Shown here: positions 8,847-20,727 of the stretch, one piece after another
Position numbering within the stretch: position 1 is the first letter of the stretch
How the letters are laid out: every line of letters starts with the position of its first letter
NCBI GenBank assembly: GCA_024102795.1
Contig: JAGFJK010000339.1
Location: forward strand, 1-36,908
DNA length: 36,908 nt
Direction of reading: 5' to 3'
From: Pirellulaceae bacterium
GTDB taxonomy: Bacteria > Planctomycetota > Planctomycetia > Pirellulales > Pirellulaceae
Translations under genes and position numbers: made by a program
Notes under the pieces: model-generated
Told to the model about the DNA's origin: nothing
The model's database searches: none
The model's input: the letters and a program-made list of their open reading frames with translations, nothing else

Positions 8847-10138
8847 GACTCGTCTCCTCGAATCGCGGCAACTTCCTGCGTCAGATCGATGCCCACCGGA
8901 CACCAGGTAATGCAACGGCCGCAACCGACGCAGCCCGACGTGCCGAACTGTTCGTGCCAGGTGGCCAGCTTGTGCGTCAACCATTGCCGGTAGCGGCTGG
9001 CGGTGGTCTTGCGGACCGTGCCTGAATTCATATAGGAGTGCTCGGCCGTGAAGCAGGACGCCCAGGACCGCTGCCGCACAACGTGCTCGCCCGTCAAGTC
9101 GCCGACCTCCTCCACGCTGCTGCAGAAACAGGTGGGACAAACCAGCGTGCAGTTGGCGCACGACAGGCACCGCTCGGCCACCTGCTCCCAGCGCGGATGG
9201 CTCAAGTTGCTCAGCAGCAGTTCGGGCAGCTCGCGCGTGTCGAGGAACCGTCCGAGCGGCTGGTGCTGCGCGACGTCGGACTCGCCAACGGCGCCGATCC
9301 CAGGAACATCGCCCAACTCGGCAGCGCGCCCCGACTCGGCAGGGGGTCCCAACTCGGCAGCGGGCCCCAACTCGGCGGCGGACGAAGCGTGGCGGGGCCG
9401 GGTGGCCGCGGCGGCCTGGCGGCCTTGCATGCGGCGTTTCAGCGCCTGGGATTGCTGGCGAGCTCGTTCGACGTCGGCCAGGGCCGAGGGCACCCAGTCC
9501 GCGGCCGTGACCACGTGCCCGCCCGCGTCGCTGCCCACCTCCACGACGAAGTGATCGTCCACTTCGGTCGCCGCCAGGTCATAGCCCCGCGTGACCTGGG
9601 GACCGGTGTTCATCGAATGGCAGAAGCAGGTGGCGGCGGCCCGGCGGCAGTTGATCGCCAGCACAAACAGGTTCGCTCGTCGAGCGCGATAGGCCGGGTC
9701 CACATACTCCTGTTCCAGGAACACGCGATCCTGAATCGCCAGGGCGTGCAGATCACAACTGCGGACACCGATCGCCGCAATCGGCGGCTCGTCCACCGCC
9801 GGAGTCTCCATCCGCCAGCCGCCCGGCTCGCGGTGAGCTTCCAGCACACGGTCCCGCGGCGGGAACAGAAAGTTCTTCAGCGAATGCGGCCCGACCACGT
9901 AGTCGAACCAGCCGCCGTCCGCCGAGTGCCTCAACCGATAGACGCCCCCATCCTGGTAATCGAGGTAGCCAACCGGCAACTCGTCGATGCTCCGCAGGTC
10001 GTCGTACACAATCGCCTCGTCCACCCGCCGCGGTCCGACGGTCCGGTAGCCGAGTTGCCGCAAACGGTCGATCACGGCCTGCAACTGGGGCTTCTCGAAG
10101 CGGATGTACGACCCGACCGGCAGCTTGTGCGAATTCAT
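8843..10138 (-). CDS. hydB: Hydrogenase beta subunit, 4Fe-4S dicluster protein
   Basis: This is the electron-transfer subunit linking the diaphorase to the hydrogenase, related to AsrA of anaerobic sulfite reductases. I start it at MNSHKLPVGS (431 residues), because upstream codons shadow the neighbouring gene and carry no family sequence. Two ferredoxin-type cluster motifs are near the C-terminus, CLSCANCTLVCP and CVGCGRCITWCP. The N-terminal half contains the AsrA-like IGVRSCDLHALAIQD and FLEQEYVDPAYRARR. A proline/alanine-rich insert with AELG repeats at about residues 252-276 comes from an 18-base tandem repeat (9312-9383) and probably forms a flexible linker. It is the first gene of hydBGDA. 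Confidence 0.93.
   Translation of the reverse strand: MNSHKLPVGSYIRFEKPQLQAVIDRLRQLGYRTVGPRRVDEAIVYDDLRSIDELPVGYLDYQDGGVYRLRHSADGGWFDYVVGPHSLKNFLFPPRDRVLEAHREPGGWRMETPAVDEPPIAAIGVRSCDLHALAIQDRVFLEQEYVDPAYRARRANLFVLAINCRRAAATCFCHSMNTGPQVTRGYDLAATEVDDHFVVEVGSDAGGHVVTAADWVPSALADVERARQQSQALKRRMQGRQAAAATRPRHASSAAELGPAAELGPPAESGRAAELGDVPGIGAVGESDVAQHQPLGRFLDTRELPELLLSNLSHPRWEQVAERCLSCANCTLVCPTCFCSSVEEVGDLTGEHVVRQRSWASCFTAEHSYMNSGTVRKTTASRYRQWLTHKLATWHEQFGTSGCVGCGRCITWCPVGIDLTQEVAAIRGDES
9312..9383. repeat. Four tandem 18-bp repeats inside hydB
   Basis: Four consecutive 18-base units begin CCCAACTCGGC or CCCGACTCGGC, at 9312, 9330, 9348 and 9366. They are close but not identical. Because 18 is a multiple of three, the reading frame of hydB is kept; on the minus strand they encode six-residue units of the AAELGP type. 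Gain or loss of units would change linker length without a frameshift, so the site could vary between strains. Confidence 0.9.
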
Positions 10139-10197
10139 CGTGTCCTCGGTTGCTTGGGCCTCGAATCCATGACCGGCAATCGGTCGCACGGGCGGTA

Positions 10198-10689
10198 CTA
10201 CGTGTGCTCGATCGGCGAGTTGGGCATGCCGCCGCCGTAGACGTTCAGCAACTGCAGCCGGGTCGCCCGCAACCGCTTGGCCAGGGCGATCGCCGCGCGG
10301 CGCATGAACAGATAGCCGAACCGCGGGGAGTGCTCGCACATCGTCAGCAACTGGGCCGCGTTCAGCTCGATCGCCTCGGTCGGTTCCAAAGCCCTGGCCG
10401 TGGCCGTCAACAGAGTCTGTTCCAGCACGGGCGACCACCCCAGCAGGTCGCCTCCGCTGAGCGTCAGGATCCGCTTGCAGCCGATGCCCGGCGCGCAGAC
10501 TTCCAGCGACACGTGGCCACTGCGCAACAGATACATGCGCCGAGCTGGTTCCCCTTCACGAAAGATCACGTGCCCCTGCGGAAACGACACTTCTTGCGAA
10601 ACGCCCGCCATCTGGGCCAGGAACTCCTCGTCCATCTCGTCGCAGAAATCCAGCTCACGCAGCGCGTCCACCAGCTCTTGTTCCGTCAT
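10198..10689 (-). CDS. Cyclic-nucleotide-binding-domain protein without DNA-binding domain
   Basis: This 163-residue protein consists almost only of a CRP-type beta-roll domain. It shows EVSFPQGHVIFREGEPARR, then MYLLRSGHVSLEV, then LSGGDLLGWSPVLEQT. I start it at MTEQELVDAL, where the ATG overlaps the hypA stop by four bases. No helix-turn-helix follows the domain, so it is not a classical CRP/FNR regulator. The usual phosphate-binding signature (FGE...PRxAT) is replaced by LLGWSP...LLTATA, without the conserved Glu and Arg. Canonical cAMP binding is therefore doubtful, and the pocket may sense something else or act as a protein-binding module. Its place between hypA and hydB suggests a role in regulating or assembling the hydrogenase. 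Confidence 0.85.
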   Translation of the reverse strand: MTEQELVDALRELDFCDEMDEEFLAQMAGVSQEVSFPQGHVIFREGEPARRMYLLRSGHVSLEVCAPGIGCKRILTLSGGDLLGWSPVLEQTLLTATARALEPTEAIELNAAQLLTMCEHSPRFGYLFMRRAAIALAKRLRATRLQLLNVYGGGMPNSPIEHT

Positions 10690-11039
10690 GGTTCGTCGTA
10701 CTCCAGCGTCACGCTTTCCAGAACCAGCCCCTCGCCCCGCACCACCACCACCTCCCGGCCGCGGCACTGGGGGCACTGAAACTGAAACCGCCGCACGCGA
10801 AACAGATGATCGCAGTTACCACAGCGAGCTTCCAGCGGAACCTCCACCAGCTCCAGCACGGCGCCGCGGGCCGCGGACGACGGCGCGAGATCTTCGAAGG
10901 CTATCCGCAGCAATTCCGGTTCCACTCCGGAAAATTCCCCGGCGCTGACCGAAACTTTCAGCAGCCGCCGCGCGCCATGCTCGCACATCAACCGCTCCAC
11001 CTGCCGCAACAGATCCTGAACCAGCGACCGTTCGTGCAT
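10686..11039 (-). CDS. hypA: Hydrogenase nickel metallochaperone HypA
   Basis: HypA binds nickel at its N-terminus and passes it to the hydrogenase large subunit with HypB. The 117-residue protein begins MHERSL, with the conserved nickel ligand His2 followed by Glu3. Its zinc site is CGNC...CPQC at about residues 73-92 (CGNCDHLF, then QCPQCRG). The length is typical. It lies 13 bases after the protease gene and overlaps the cyclic-nucleotide-domain gene by four bases, so it is co-transcribed with the structural genes rather than with hypBFCDE. Confidence 0.96.
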   Translation of the reverse strand: MHERSLVQDLLRQVERLMCEHGARRLLKVSVSAGEFSGVEPELLRIAFEDLAPSSAARGAVLELVEVPLEARCGNCDHLFRVRRFQFQCPQCRGREVVVVRGEGLVLESVTLEYDEP

Positions 11040-11052
11040 CGTACGCTTTCGG

Positions 11053-11505
11053 CTACAGGCGTGTCGACAGTTCTTCCAGCACCAGGCGTTCCAGCAGCGG
11101 CAGGCCGTGCTCGACCGCCGGGCTGAGCGCCGTTTGGCCGGGTTCCGCCCGCTGCAGCTCGACTCCGAACAAGATCACTCGCCGCGGCAACCGCCGCAGC
11201 GTTTCAGCCAGCCGCAACACGTCGGCCAACCCCAACTGATGCGACGACGCGAAGCCCGCGCTGGCGATGCGCGAATCCGGCCACTCCAGCCGGACCACCG
11301 TGCCCGGCGGCGCGCCCGTGCGGCAGGCATCCAGGACCAACATCCGCTCGCAGCCCGCCAACTGGTCCAGCAGCTCCAGCGGCGCGGCCAGCGGCGCCAC
11401 CAGCACGGTGTCTCCCAGCCGGGCTCGCAACCGCTCGGCGCACCGCCAACCCGCCCGATCGTCGCCGTGAGGGCTGCCAAGTGCGAAGATGCGCGTTGAG
11501 TTCAT
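11053..11505 (-). CDS. Hydrogenase maturation protease (HycI/HoxW family)
   Basis: This is a nickel-dependent endopeptidase that removes the C-terminal tail of the large subunit once nickel is inserted. The 150-residue protein has FALGSPHGDDRAGW, the family's N-terminal G(N/S)xxxxDD motif. Further on are MLVLDACRTGAPPGTV, where the D/A region holds a metal ligand, and ASSHQLGLADVL, with the conserved His. The natural substrate here is the FLKLTKV tail of HydA. It is the first gene of the hyd transcription block; the 285 bases upstream hold an inverted-repeat element and possibly the promoter. Confidence 0.9.
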   Translation of the reverse strand: MNSTRIFALGSPHGDDRAGWRCAERLRARLGDTVLVAPLAAPLELLDQLAGCERMLVLDACRTGAPPGTVVRLEWPDSRIASAGFASSHQLGLADVLRLAETLRRLPRRVILFGVELQRAEPGQTALSPAVEHGLPLLERLVLEELSTRL

Positions 11506-11536
11506 GGCGCCAGACAGGTGCAGGACCCGTCCTGCT

Positions 11537-11802
11537 TAGGTGCTGTAAGACAATAACTTACCGAATTAGACGTACGCTCTACTCGCAATCTGGAAGCATC
11601 GTAGTATTCCACTCGACTTGAAACGTTGCGCGTAGGATGTTCAGGTCGAGTTGCTGAGCGTCGGGTAGCTGACGCGACTTCTGGTATTCGCGTTCGTCAA
11701 GCGAAGCGCGTGCTTTCAACCCTTCATTTCTCGCTTCCGAAGCACTCTGATCCCTCTGGCTTCCTCGTCGCCTGTCGGTAACTTATTCTCTTACGGCGCC
11801 TT
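11537..11802. mobile_element. 266-bp element bounded by 27-bp imperfect inverted repeats (MITE-like or IS remnant)
   Basis: The segment 11537-11563 matches the reverse complement of 11776-11802 at 22 of 27 positions by hand alignment. The shared core is GTAAGA-AATAA-TTACCG with single substitutions. The interior is visibly less GC-rich than its surroundings and holds no credible gene. The right repeat contains the stop codon of phaC, so the element probably inserted into, or replaced, the original 3' end of that gene. No transposase is present and no target duplication was recognised. It fills the gap between phaC and the hydrogenase operon. Confidence 0.6.
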
Positions 11803-13200
11803 AGGTGAGGACCGCGTGGCGATCCAGTCGGCGGCGGCCGGCCACAAGGTCCGATGCGCCTTGGAACTCACCGCCAACCCGATGTGTCCCGCGTCGACCA
11901 GCAACTGATGGACGTCCCGCGAACCGGTGTGGCGAGCCAGAGCCAGCGTCGAACTGGTCGGCACCAGGTGATCGAAGTCGGCGGCCAGCAGCAGCAGCGG
12001 ACATTCGATGCGGCTCAACTCGACCCGCCGCCCACCCAGCTCCAACTGGCCCCGCACCAGTTGATTCTGCTGATACAGCCACTTGACGAACTGGCGGAAC
12101 GTTTCGCCCGCGACCGGGATGCTGTCGTTGCCCCACCGTTCCATGGCGAAGAAATTCTCCAGGAACCGATCGTCGTGCATCCGCTCGTAAAACGTCTGGT
12201 ACTTCTCCACGAAATTCTGCACGGGCTTCATCAACTGGAAGCAGGCCTGCAGGAACTCGCCGGGGCAGTTGCCATAGGCGTCGATCAGCGCATCGACGTC
12301 GAAATACTTTTCGTTGGTCCACAGATTCAGCAGCCCGTCATGGCCGGCAAAGTCGATCGGGGCGGCCATCAGGATCAGGTTCCGCACCGGATCGGGATGC
12401 AGGGCGGTGAACATGGTCGCCAGCGTGCCGCCCATGCAGTAGCCGAGCAGGTTGATCCGCGGAGCATCGGAGTGCTGGCGGACGAAATCAACCACGCGCG
12501 GCAAAAAGCCGCAAACATAGTCGGCCAGTCCCAGCGCGTGATCGGCCGCCGCCGGCACGCCCCAGTCGATCAGGTAGACGTCGAAGCCGCGATCCAGCAG
12601 TCGCCGAACCACACTGCGGTCGGCCTGCAGGTCCATGATGTAGGGCCGGTTCACCAGGGCGAAGCAGATCAAAACCGGTTCGCACCAGCGGGCGGGCTCG
12701 GCACGCTGGTAACGCAGCACGCGCAGCGTATGCTCCTGGAACACCACGTCCGCGGCAGTCGCTCCGGGCAACGGGTCCCGCTGGGAGTTCGCCAGCGGCA
12801 ACGGCGCGACTATGTCGCCCGCCGGAGGCGGCTTCCAGAAGCGTTCCCAGTTGCGCCACGACGTCGCGTGCCGCTCGTCCAGCAACGGGAGCCGGCTTTC
12901 GATCGCCGCCAGCCGCTGCTCGATGCGTTCCAGTTTGGCGGCCATCTGCCGCAGCAACTGCTCGGCCGGTTCCTGCGCCGGACGCAACGCGGCGGGACGT
13001 TCGGCTTCCGCGGCCTGCCGACTGGGGCCGCTCAGTTGGTCGAGCTGCCTTTTGCCGCGGGCCAGCAGCTCCAGATGGCGGCTCATCGCCTGCAGGAACG
13101 CGGGACTGCGCAGCGACTGCTCGACCGACTGCGTCCATAGTTCGACCAGTGGCCGCAGGGCGGCCTCCCGCTGGGCGTCGGACTCCGGTCGCTCAGACAA
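11791..13200 (-). CDS. phaC: Polyhydroxyalkanoate synthase, class III-like, with PhaE-like N-terminal extension
   Basis: This enzyme polymerises hydroxyacyl-CoA into storage polyester. The 469-residue protein has an alpha/beta-hydrolase domain from about residue 150 with the synthase lipase-like box GYCMGG (Cys255). The other probable catalytic residues are Asp410 (FDHLVP) and His439 (DAGHIGL). Class III PhaC is usually about 355 residues. Here about 130 extra N-terminal residues are helical and heptad-like (QLLRQMAAKLERIEQRLAAI), resembling the C-terminal part of PhaE, with WRNWERFWKPP at the junction. A fused PhaE-PhaC arrangement is my inference. The last codons and stop lie in an inverted repeat (11776-11802), so the natural C-terminus may have been altered. 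Confidence 0.88.
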   Translation of the reverse strand: MSERPESDAQREAALRPLVELWTQSVEQSLRSPAFLQAMSRHLELLARGKRQLDQLSGPSRQAAEAERPAALRPAQEPAEQLLRQMAAKLERIEQRLAAIESRLPLLDERHATSWRNWERFWKPPPAGDIVAPLPLANSQRDPLPGATAADVVFQEHTLRVLRYQRAEPARWCEPVLICFALVNRPYIMDLQADRSVVRRLLDRGFDVYLIDWGVPAAADHALGLADYVCGFLPRVVDFVRQHSDAPRINLLGYCMGGTLATMFTALHPDPVRNLILMAAPIDFAGHDGLLNLWTNEKYFDVDALIDAYGNCPGEFLQACFQLMKPVQNFVEKYQTFYERMHDDRFLENFFAMERWGNDSIPVAGETFRQFVKWLYQQNQLVRGQLELGGRRVELSRIECPLLLLAADFDHLVPTSSTLALARHTGSRDVHQLLVDAGHIGLAVSSKAHRTLWPAAADWIATRSSPKAP

Positions 13201-13274
13201 GTTTCCACTCTCCAGCGCGGTTCGCGTGCCGCGGTCCGCTGTCTGTTAATGGCCGTGCCGTCTTTATATGGTAG

Positions 13275-13340
13275 CGCTACTTTCGCGGAGCGAAAGGCGA
13301 CTATGGCGGAGCGACGGGCGACTCTCGCGGGCCAAAGGCG
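13275..13340. repeat. REP-like palindrome, one full copy plus degenerate copies
   Basis: One 26-base copy at 13275-13300 has the hairpin CTTTCGC-GGA-GCGAAAG. It is followed by degraded copies (GGCGGAGCGACGGGCG and CTCGCGGGCCAAAGGCG) to about 13340. The element lies between the start of phaC and the end of the dihydroorotate-dehydrogenase-like gene. It belongs to the family also seen at 20496-20656, 29033-29130 and 31442-31571, but here there is no intact inverted partner. Confidence 0.85.
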
Positions 13341-13344
13341 CCAC

Positions 13345-14360
13345 TCAGGCCGGCCCCGCGTCCAGCGGCGCGGTGTACGAAGCCAGGGCCTTCATATAGT
13401 TGGCTCGTTCCAGCGCCGCCGGGTCGGGGCAGTTCTTGCGGCTCATGCTGCCCCGCATCTGAGCGACCGACTGGTATTCTTTCTCCTCCAGCCAGTGGCG
13501 GATACCGTCCAGCATGGTGGCCGCGTATGCGGAACCGCGCCGGAGCAAACCGGAAGTCATCATGACGACATCGGCGCCGGCCAGCAACAGTTTCAGCGCA
13601 TCGTCGGGCTGATGCACGCCGCTGCTGGCGGCCAGCGACGCCGTGAGATGCTCGCGCAAGATGGCAATCCAGCGCAGCGGCGCGCCGAGTTCGAAGCGCG
13701 TGCTGAGCACCAGGTGGGGAACCACCTCCAGCCGCTCCAGGTCGATGTCCGGTTCCAGGTAACGGTTGAACAGCACCAGGCCGTCGGCACCCGATTCGAC
13801 CAGCCGGCGAGCGAAATTGGGCAGGCAACTGAACTGGGGCCCGATCTTGACGGCCAGCGGAATCGACACGGTCGAGCGGACGGCGGCCACCAGGTCCAGG
13901 TATCTTTCTTCCAACTCCTGAGCGGTCATGTCGGGATCGGTGGGCACGAAATAGATGTTCAGCTCCAGCGCGCTCGCGCCGGCATCCTGGATGGCCCGGG
14001 CGTAGCGGGTCCAGCCGCCTTCCGAGTGGCCGTTGAGGCTGGCAATCACGGGGATCGACAAGCTCTTGCGGGCCCGCTCCACCTGGTTCAAATAGCCGTC
14101 CGGGCCCACGCGCGTGTCGGCCACTTCCGGGAAGTACGACAGCGATTCGGCGAACGACTCGGTCTGGTACTCATACAGCCGGTGGATCTCCCGCTCGTCG
14201 TGTTCGATCTGCTCCTCGAACAACGACGGCAGCACGGCGGCCGCCACGCCGGCCTGTTCCAGCCGGAACAGCGTTTCCAGGTCGCCCGTCAGCGGGCCGG
14301 CCGAGGCGACGAGCGGATTCTTCAGCTCCAGCCCCAGGTAGCGTGTGCTCAAGTCAACGC

Positions 14361-14364
<4 letters not shown>
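13345..14364 (-). CDS. Dihydroorotate dehydrogenase-like flavoprotein
   Basis: This 339-residue FMN-dependent TIM barrel is related to dihydroorotate dehydrogenase. I start it at MSVDLSTRYLGLELKNPLVASAGPL, quoted here only as its first residues MSVDLSTRYLGLELKN; this ATG overlaps the PFOR stop by four bases. Family features include NPLVASAGPLTGD near residue 17, IPVIASLNGHSEGGW, ALELNIYFVPTD, PLAVKIGP and GADGLVLFNR. The late LLLAGADVVMMTSGLLRRG corresponds to the phosphate-binding end of the barrel. Such proteins are commonly encoded beside PFOR genes and are probably not used for pyrimidine synthesis. The true substrate is unknown; coupling to PFOR suggests a role in anaerobic electron transfer or amino acid metabolism. 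Confidence 0.85.
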
Positions 14365-17954
<3,590 letters not shown>

Positions 17955-18301
17955 CGCCGTTCCCTTCCGTACCTGTGCCTGGCCCCAACTGGCCGATGCC
18001 GCGATTCTTCCGCAATCCCTCGCCTGCGGGTCGCAACTTGAGTGCCAAAGCCCGCCGCCCCCACTTTCTGGTCCCCGTTTCCCGGATCGGTTGCCGGCCT
18101 CCGGGCGAGTCGCGGCAGCCTTGTTCCGGCCCGCGGCCAGGGAAGATGTTCACCGACGAGCTTCCCGCAACTCGAATTCCTGGCAACCCTGTCGACTCCA
18201 ACAAACCTCCCAGCTCACCGCCGGTTCGCACGCTGAAGTGTGACAATTCGCACATCGTGCACACATTGCAGTAGACCTTTCGAGACTTGCCAAGGGACGC
18301 C
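17955..18301. other. Divergent intergenic region between nifJ and apbE
   Basis: This 347-base stretch holds no credible gene. It must contain promoters for both the minus-strand PFOR run and the plus-strand apbE run. The only structure I could pick out is a 16-base dyad at 18239-18254, listed separately. I found no convincing -35/-10 pair. Confidence 0.6.
18239..18254. promoter_or_regulatory. Candidate CRP/FNR-type operator dyad
   Basis: TGTGACAATTCGCACA is a dyad of the form TGTG-NN-AATT-NN-CACA, close to the TGTGA-N6-TCACA pattern bound by CRP-family regulators. It lies 47 bases before the apbE start and about 285 bases before the nifJ start. That would suit control of apbE better, though it could serve either side. 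The resemblance is by eye only, and such a short site can arise by chance. Confidence 0.3.
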
Positions 18302-19423
18302 ATGCAGATGCCCGACCACAGATTCTGGACGCGGCTGGGCGTGCTGATGGGAGTTGCCGGCGGGTTGTTGCTGGCCGGATGGCTGGGCGTTGGCCGGCAG
18401 CCCCCACCCGCTCAGCGAACCATCACCCCGCTGCTGATGGGCACGACCAGCCGGTTGATTGCGGTCGGGCCCGCCGACCAGTTGGATGCCGCCTTGCAAG
18501 CCGCACTCGCGGAGCTGTGGCGGGTCGAATCAGCCATGTCGACGTACGACCCGGGCAGTGAGCTGAGCCGGTTGAATCGAGCCGCGGCGGGTAAGCCGGT
18601 GGCTTTGAGCCCCGCGACACTGGAGGTGTTGGCGGCGGCCGGCACGTTACACGCCCAGTCGCAGGGAGCGTTCGACGCGACGATCAAGCCGCTGGCCGAG
18701 TTGTGGGCCGAGGCCGGCAGGCGCAACGAGCCGCCGCGGCCGGAGGAACTGGCCGCGGCGCGCAAACTGGTCGGCTTCGAGAACCTGTCGCTGCTTCCCG
18801 GCGCGGCGGTCAAGTCCGATTCCGGCGTCAGCGTCTCGTTGGACGGTATCGCCAAGGGATATGGCATTCACCGGGCGATTCTGGCGATGCGACAGTACCC
18901 GCTGGTCGGAGGACTGGTGGATGTGGGCGGCGACGTGGAATGTTTTGGGCGACCGGCCGCGGACAGTGTCTGGCGGATCGGGGTGCAGCATCCACGATCG
19001 GGCGGGCAGTTGGGAGTCCTGCACCTGGGCGGAGCGGGGCACGACACGGTGGCCGTCTGCACGTCGGGCGACTACCGGCGCTATGTGACCATCGGCGGGA
19101 GACGGCTGAGCCACATTCTGGATCCTCGCACGGGCTGGCCGGCGGAGCACGCCGCGGGCGTCACCGTGGTAGGGCCGAACGCCATCGATGCCGACGGGTG
19201 GGCGACGGCCTGCGCGGTCTTGGGGCCGGACGACGGGTTGCGGTTGCTGGCGAACCAGCCTGGTTTGCAGGCGCTGTGGGCGCTGCAGGACGAGTCGCGG
19301 TCCGATCGTGCGAGCGACGCCGGCGGGAACAACCGTGCTCCACTCACGATCCGGATGTCGGAGGGCTTTCGGCGCTACCTGGTCGTGGAGGACAACGCTC
19401 GGCGGCTGCCCGCTCTGTGGTGA
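18302..19423 (+). CDS. apbE: FAD:protein FMN transferase (ApbE family)
   Basis: ApbE attaches FMN covalently to threonine or serine of target proteins such as Rnf or Nqr subunits. I start it at the ATG at 18302 (373 residues), which has AAGGGA about six bases upstream; a TTG at 18287 is possible but unlikely. An N-terminal membrane anchor or uncleaved signal spans about residues 8-27 (LGVLMGVAGGLLLAGW). Family motifs are MSTYDPGSELSRLN, LDGIAKGYGIH, VDVGGDVECFG, CTSGDYRRY, SHILDPRTGWP and DADGWATA, the last holding the Mg-binding Asp. The protein should therefore work on the outer face of the membrane. No flavinylation target is encoded nearby. Confidence 0.94.
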   Translation: MQMPDHRFWTRLGVLMGVAGGLLLAGWLGVGRQPPPAQRTITPLLMGTTSRLIAVGPADQLDAALQAALAELWRVESAMSTYDPGSELSRLNRAAAGKPVALSPATLEVLAAAGTLHAQSQGAFDATIKPLAELWAEAGRRNEPPRPEELAAARKLVGFENLSLLPGAAVKSDSGVSVSLDGIAKGYGIHRAILAMRQYPLVGGLVDVGGDVECFGRPAADSVWRIGVQHPRSGGQLGVLHLGGAGHDTVAVCTSGDYRRYVTIGGRRLSHILDPRTGWPAEHAAGVTVVGPNAIDADGWATACAVLGPDDGLRLLANQPGLQALWALQDESRSDRASDAGGNNRAPLTIRMSEGFRRYLVVEDNARRLPALW

Positions 19424-19556
19424 CAGGACGTGTCCCCGGTTGTGGAGCGGAAAGTGAGCTGGCCGCGGCGGACCATGGTTACGGTCGGTGCCGCGATCCG
19501 TTACACTCGCGGTTTTCCCCGCGGCGCCAGGCGATACCGCAGCCGGATCTCAGACC

Positions 19557-20495
<939 letters not shown>

Positions 20496-20656
20496 TCGCC
20501 TTTCGCTCCGCGAAAGTAGCGTCATAGTCGCCTTTCGCTCCGCGAAAGTAGCGTCATAGTCGCCTTTCGCTCCGCGAAAGTAGCGGGCACCGCGATCACG
20601 GCCCGGCGTTGAATGGACTCGCGCCGCAAGCGCTACTTTCGCGGAGCGAAAGGCGA
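20496..20656. repeat. REP-like array: three direct copies and one inverted copy
   Basis: Three 26-base copies start at 20496, 20528 and 20560 with a strict 32-base period (six-base linker TCATAG). An inverted copy is at 20631-20656. Each copy has a perfect 7-bp stem CTTTCGC/GCGAAAG with a TCC loop, plus outer CGC/GCG pairing. The gap between the last direct copy and the inverted one is 45 bases of unrelated sequence. The array lies between the aldo/keto reductase and the zinc dehydrogenase and could form a larger cruciform or end transcription. Confidence 0.93.
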
Positions 20657-20727
20657 CGATGACGAAGTGAAAGACGTTCGTTACAACACCGCATCCCCTT
20701 CTTCCACCTCTAACCGAACCGACCAAC

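Noticed and set aside
20496-20585. Three evenly spaced repeats resembling a small CRISPR array
   Set aside because: The repeat is 26 bases and the linker only six identical bases (TCATAG), so there are no unique spacers; no cas gene is present and an inverted copy follows.
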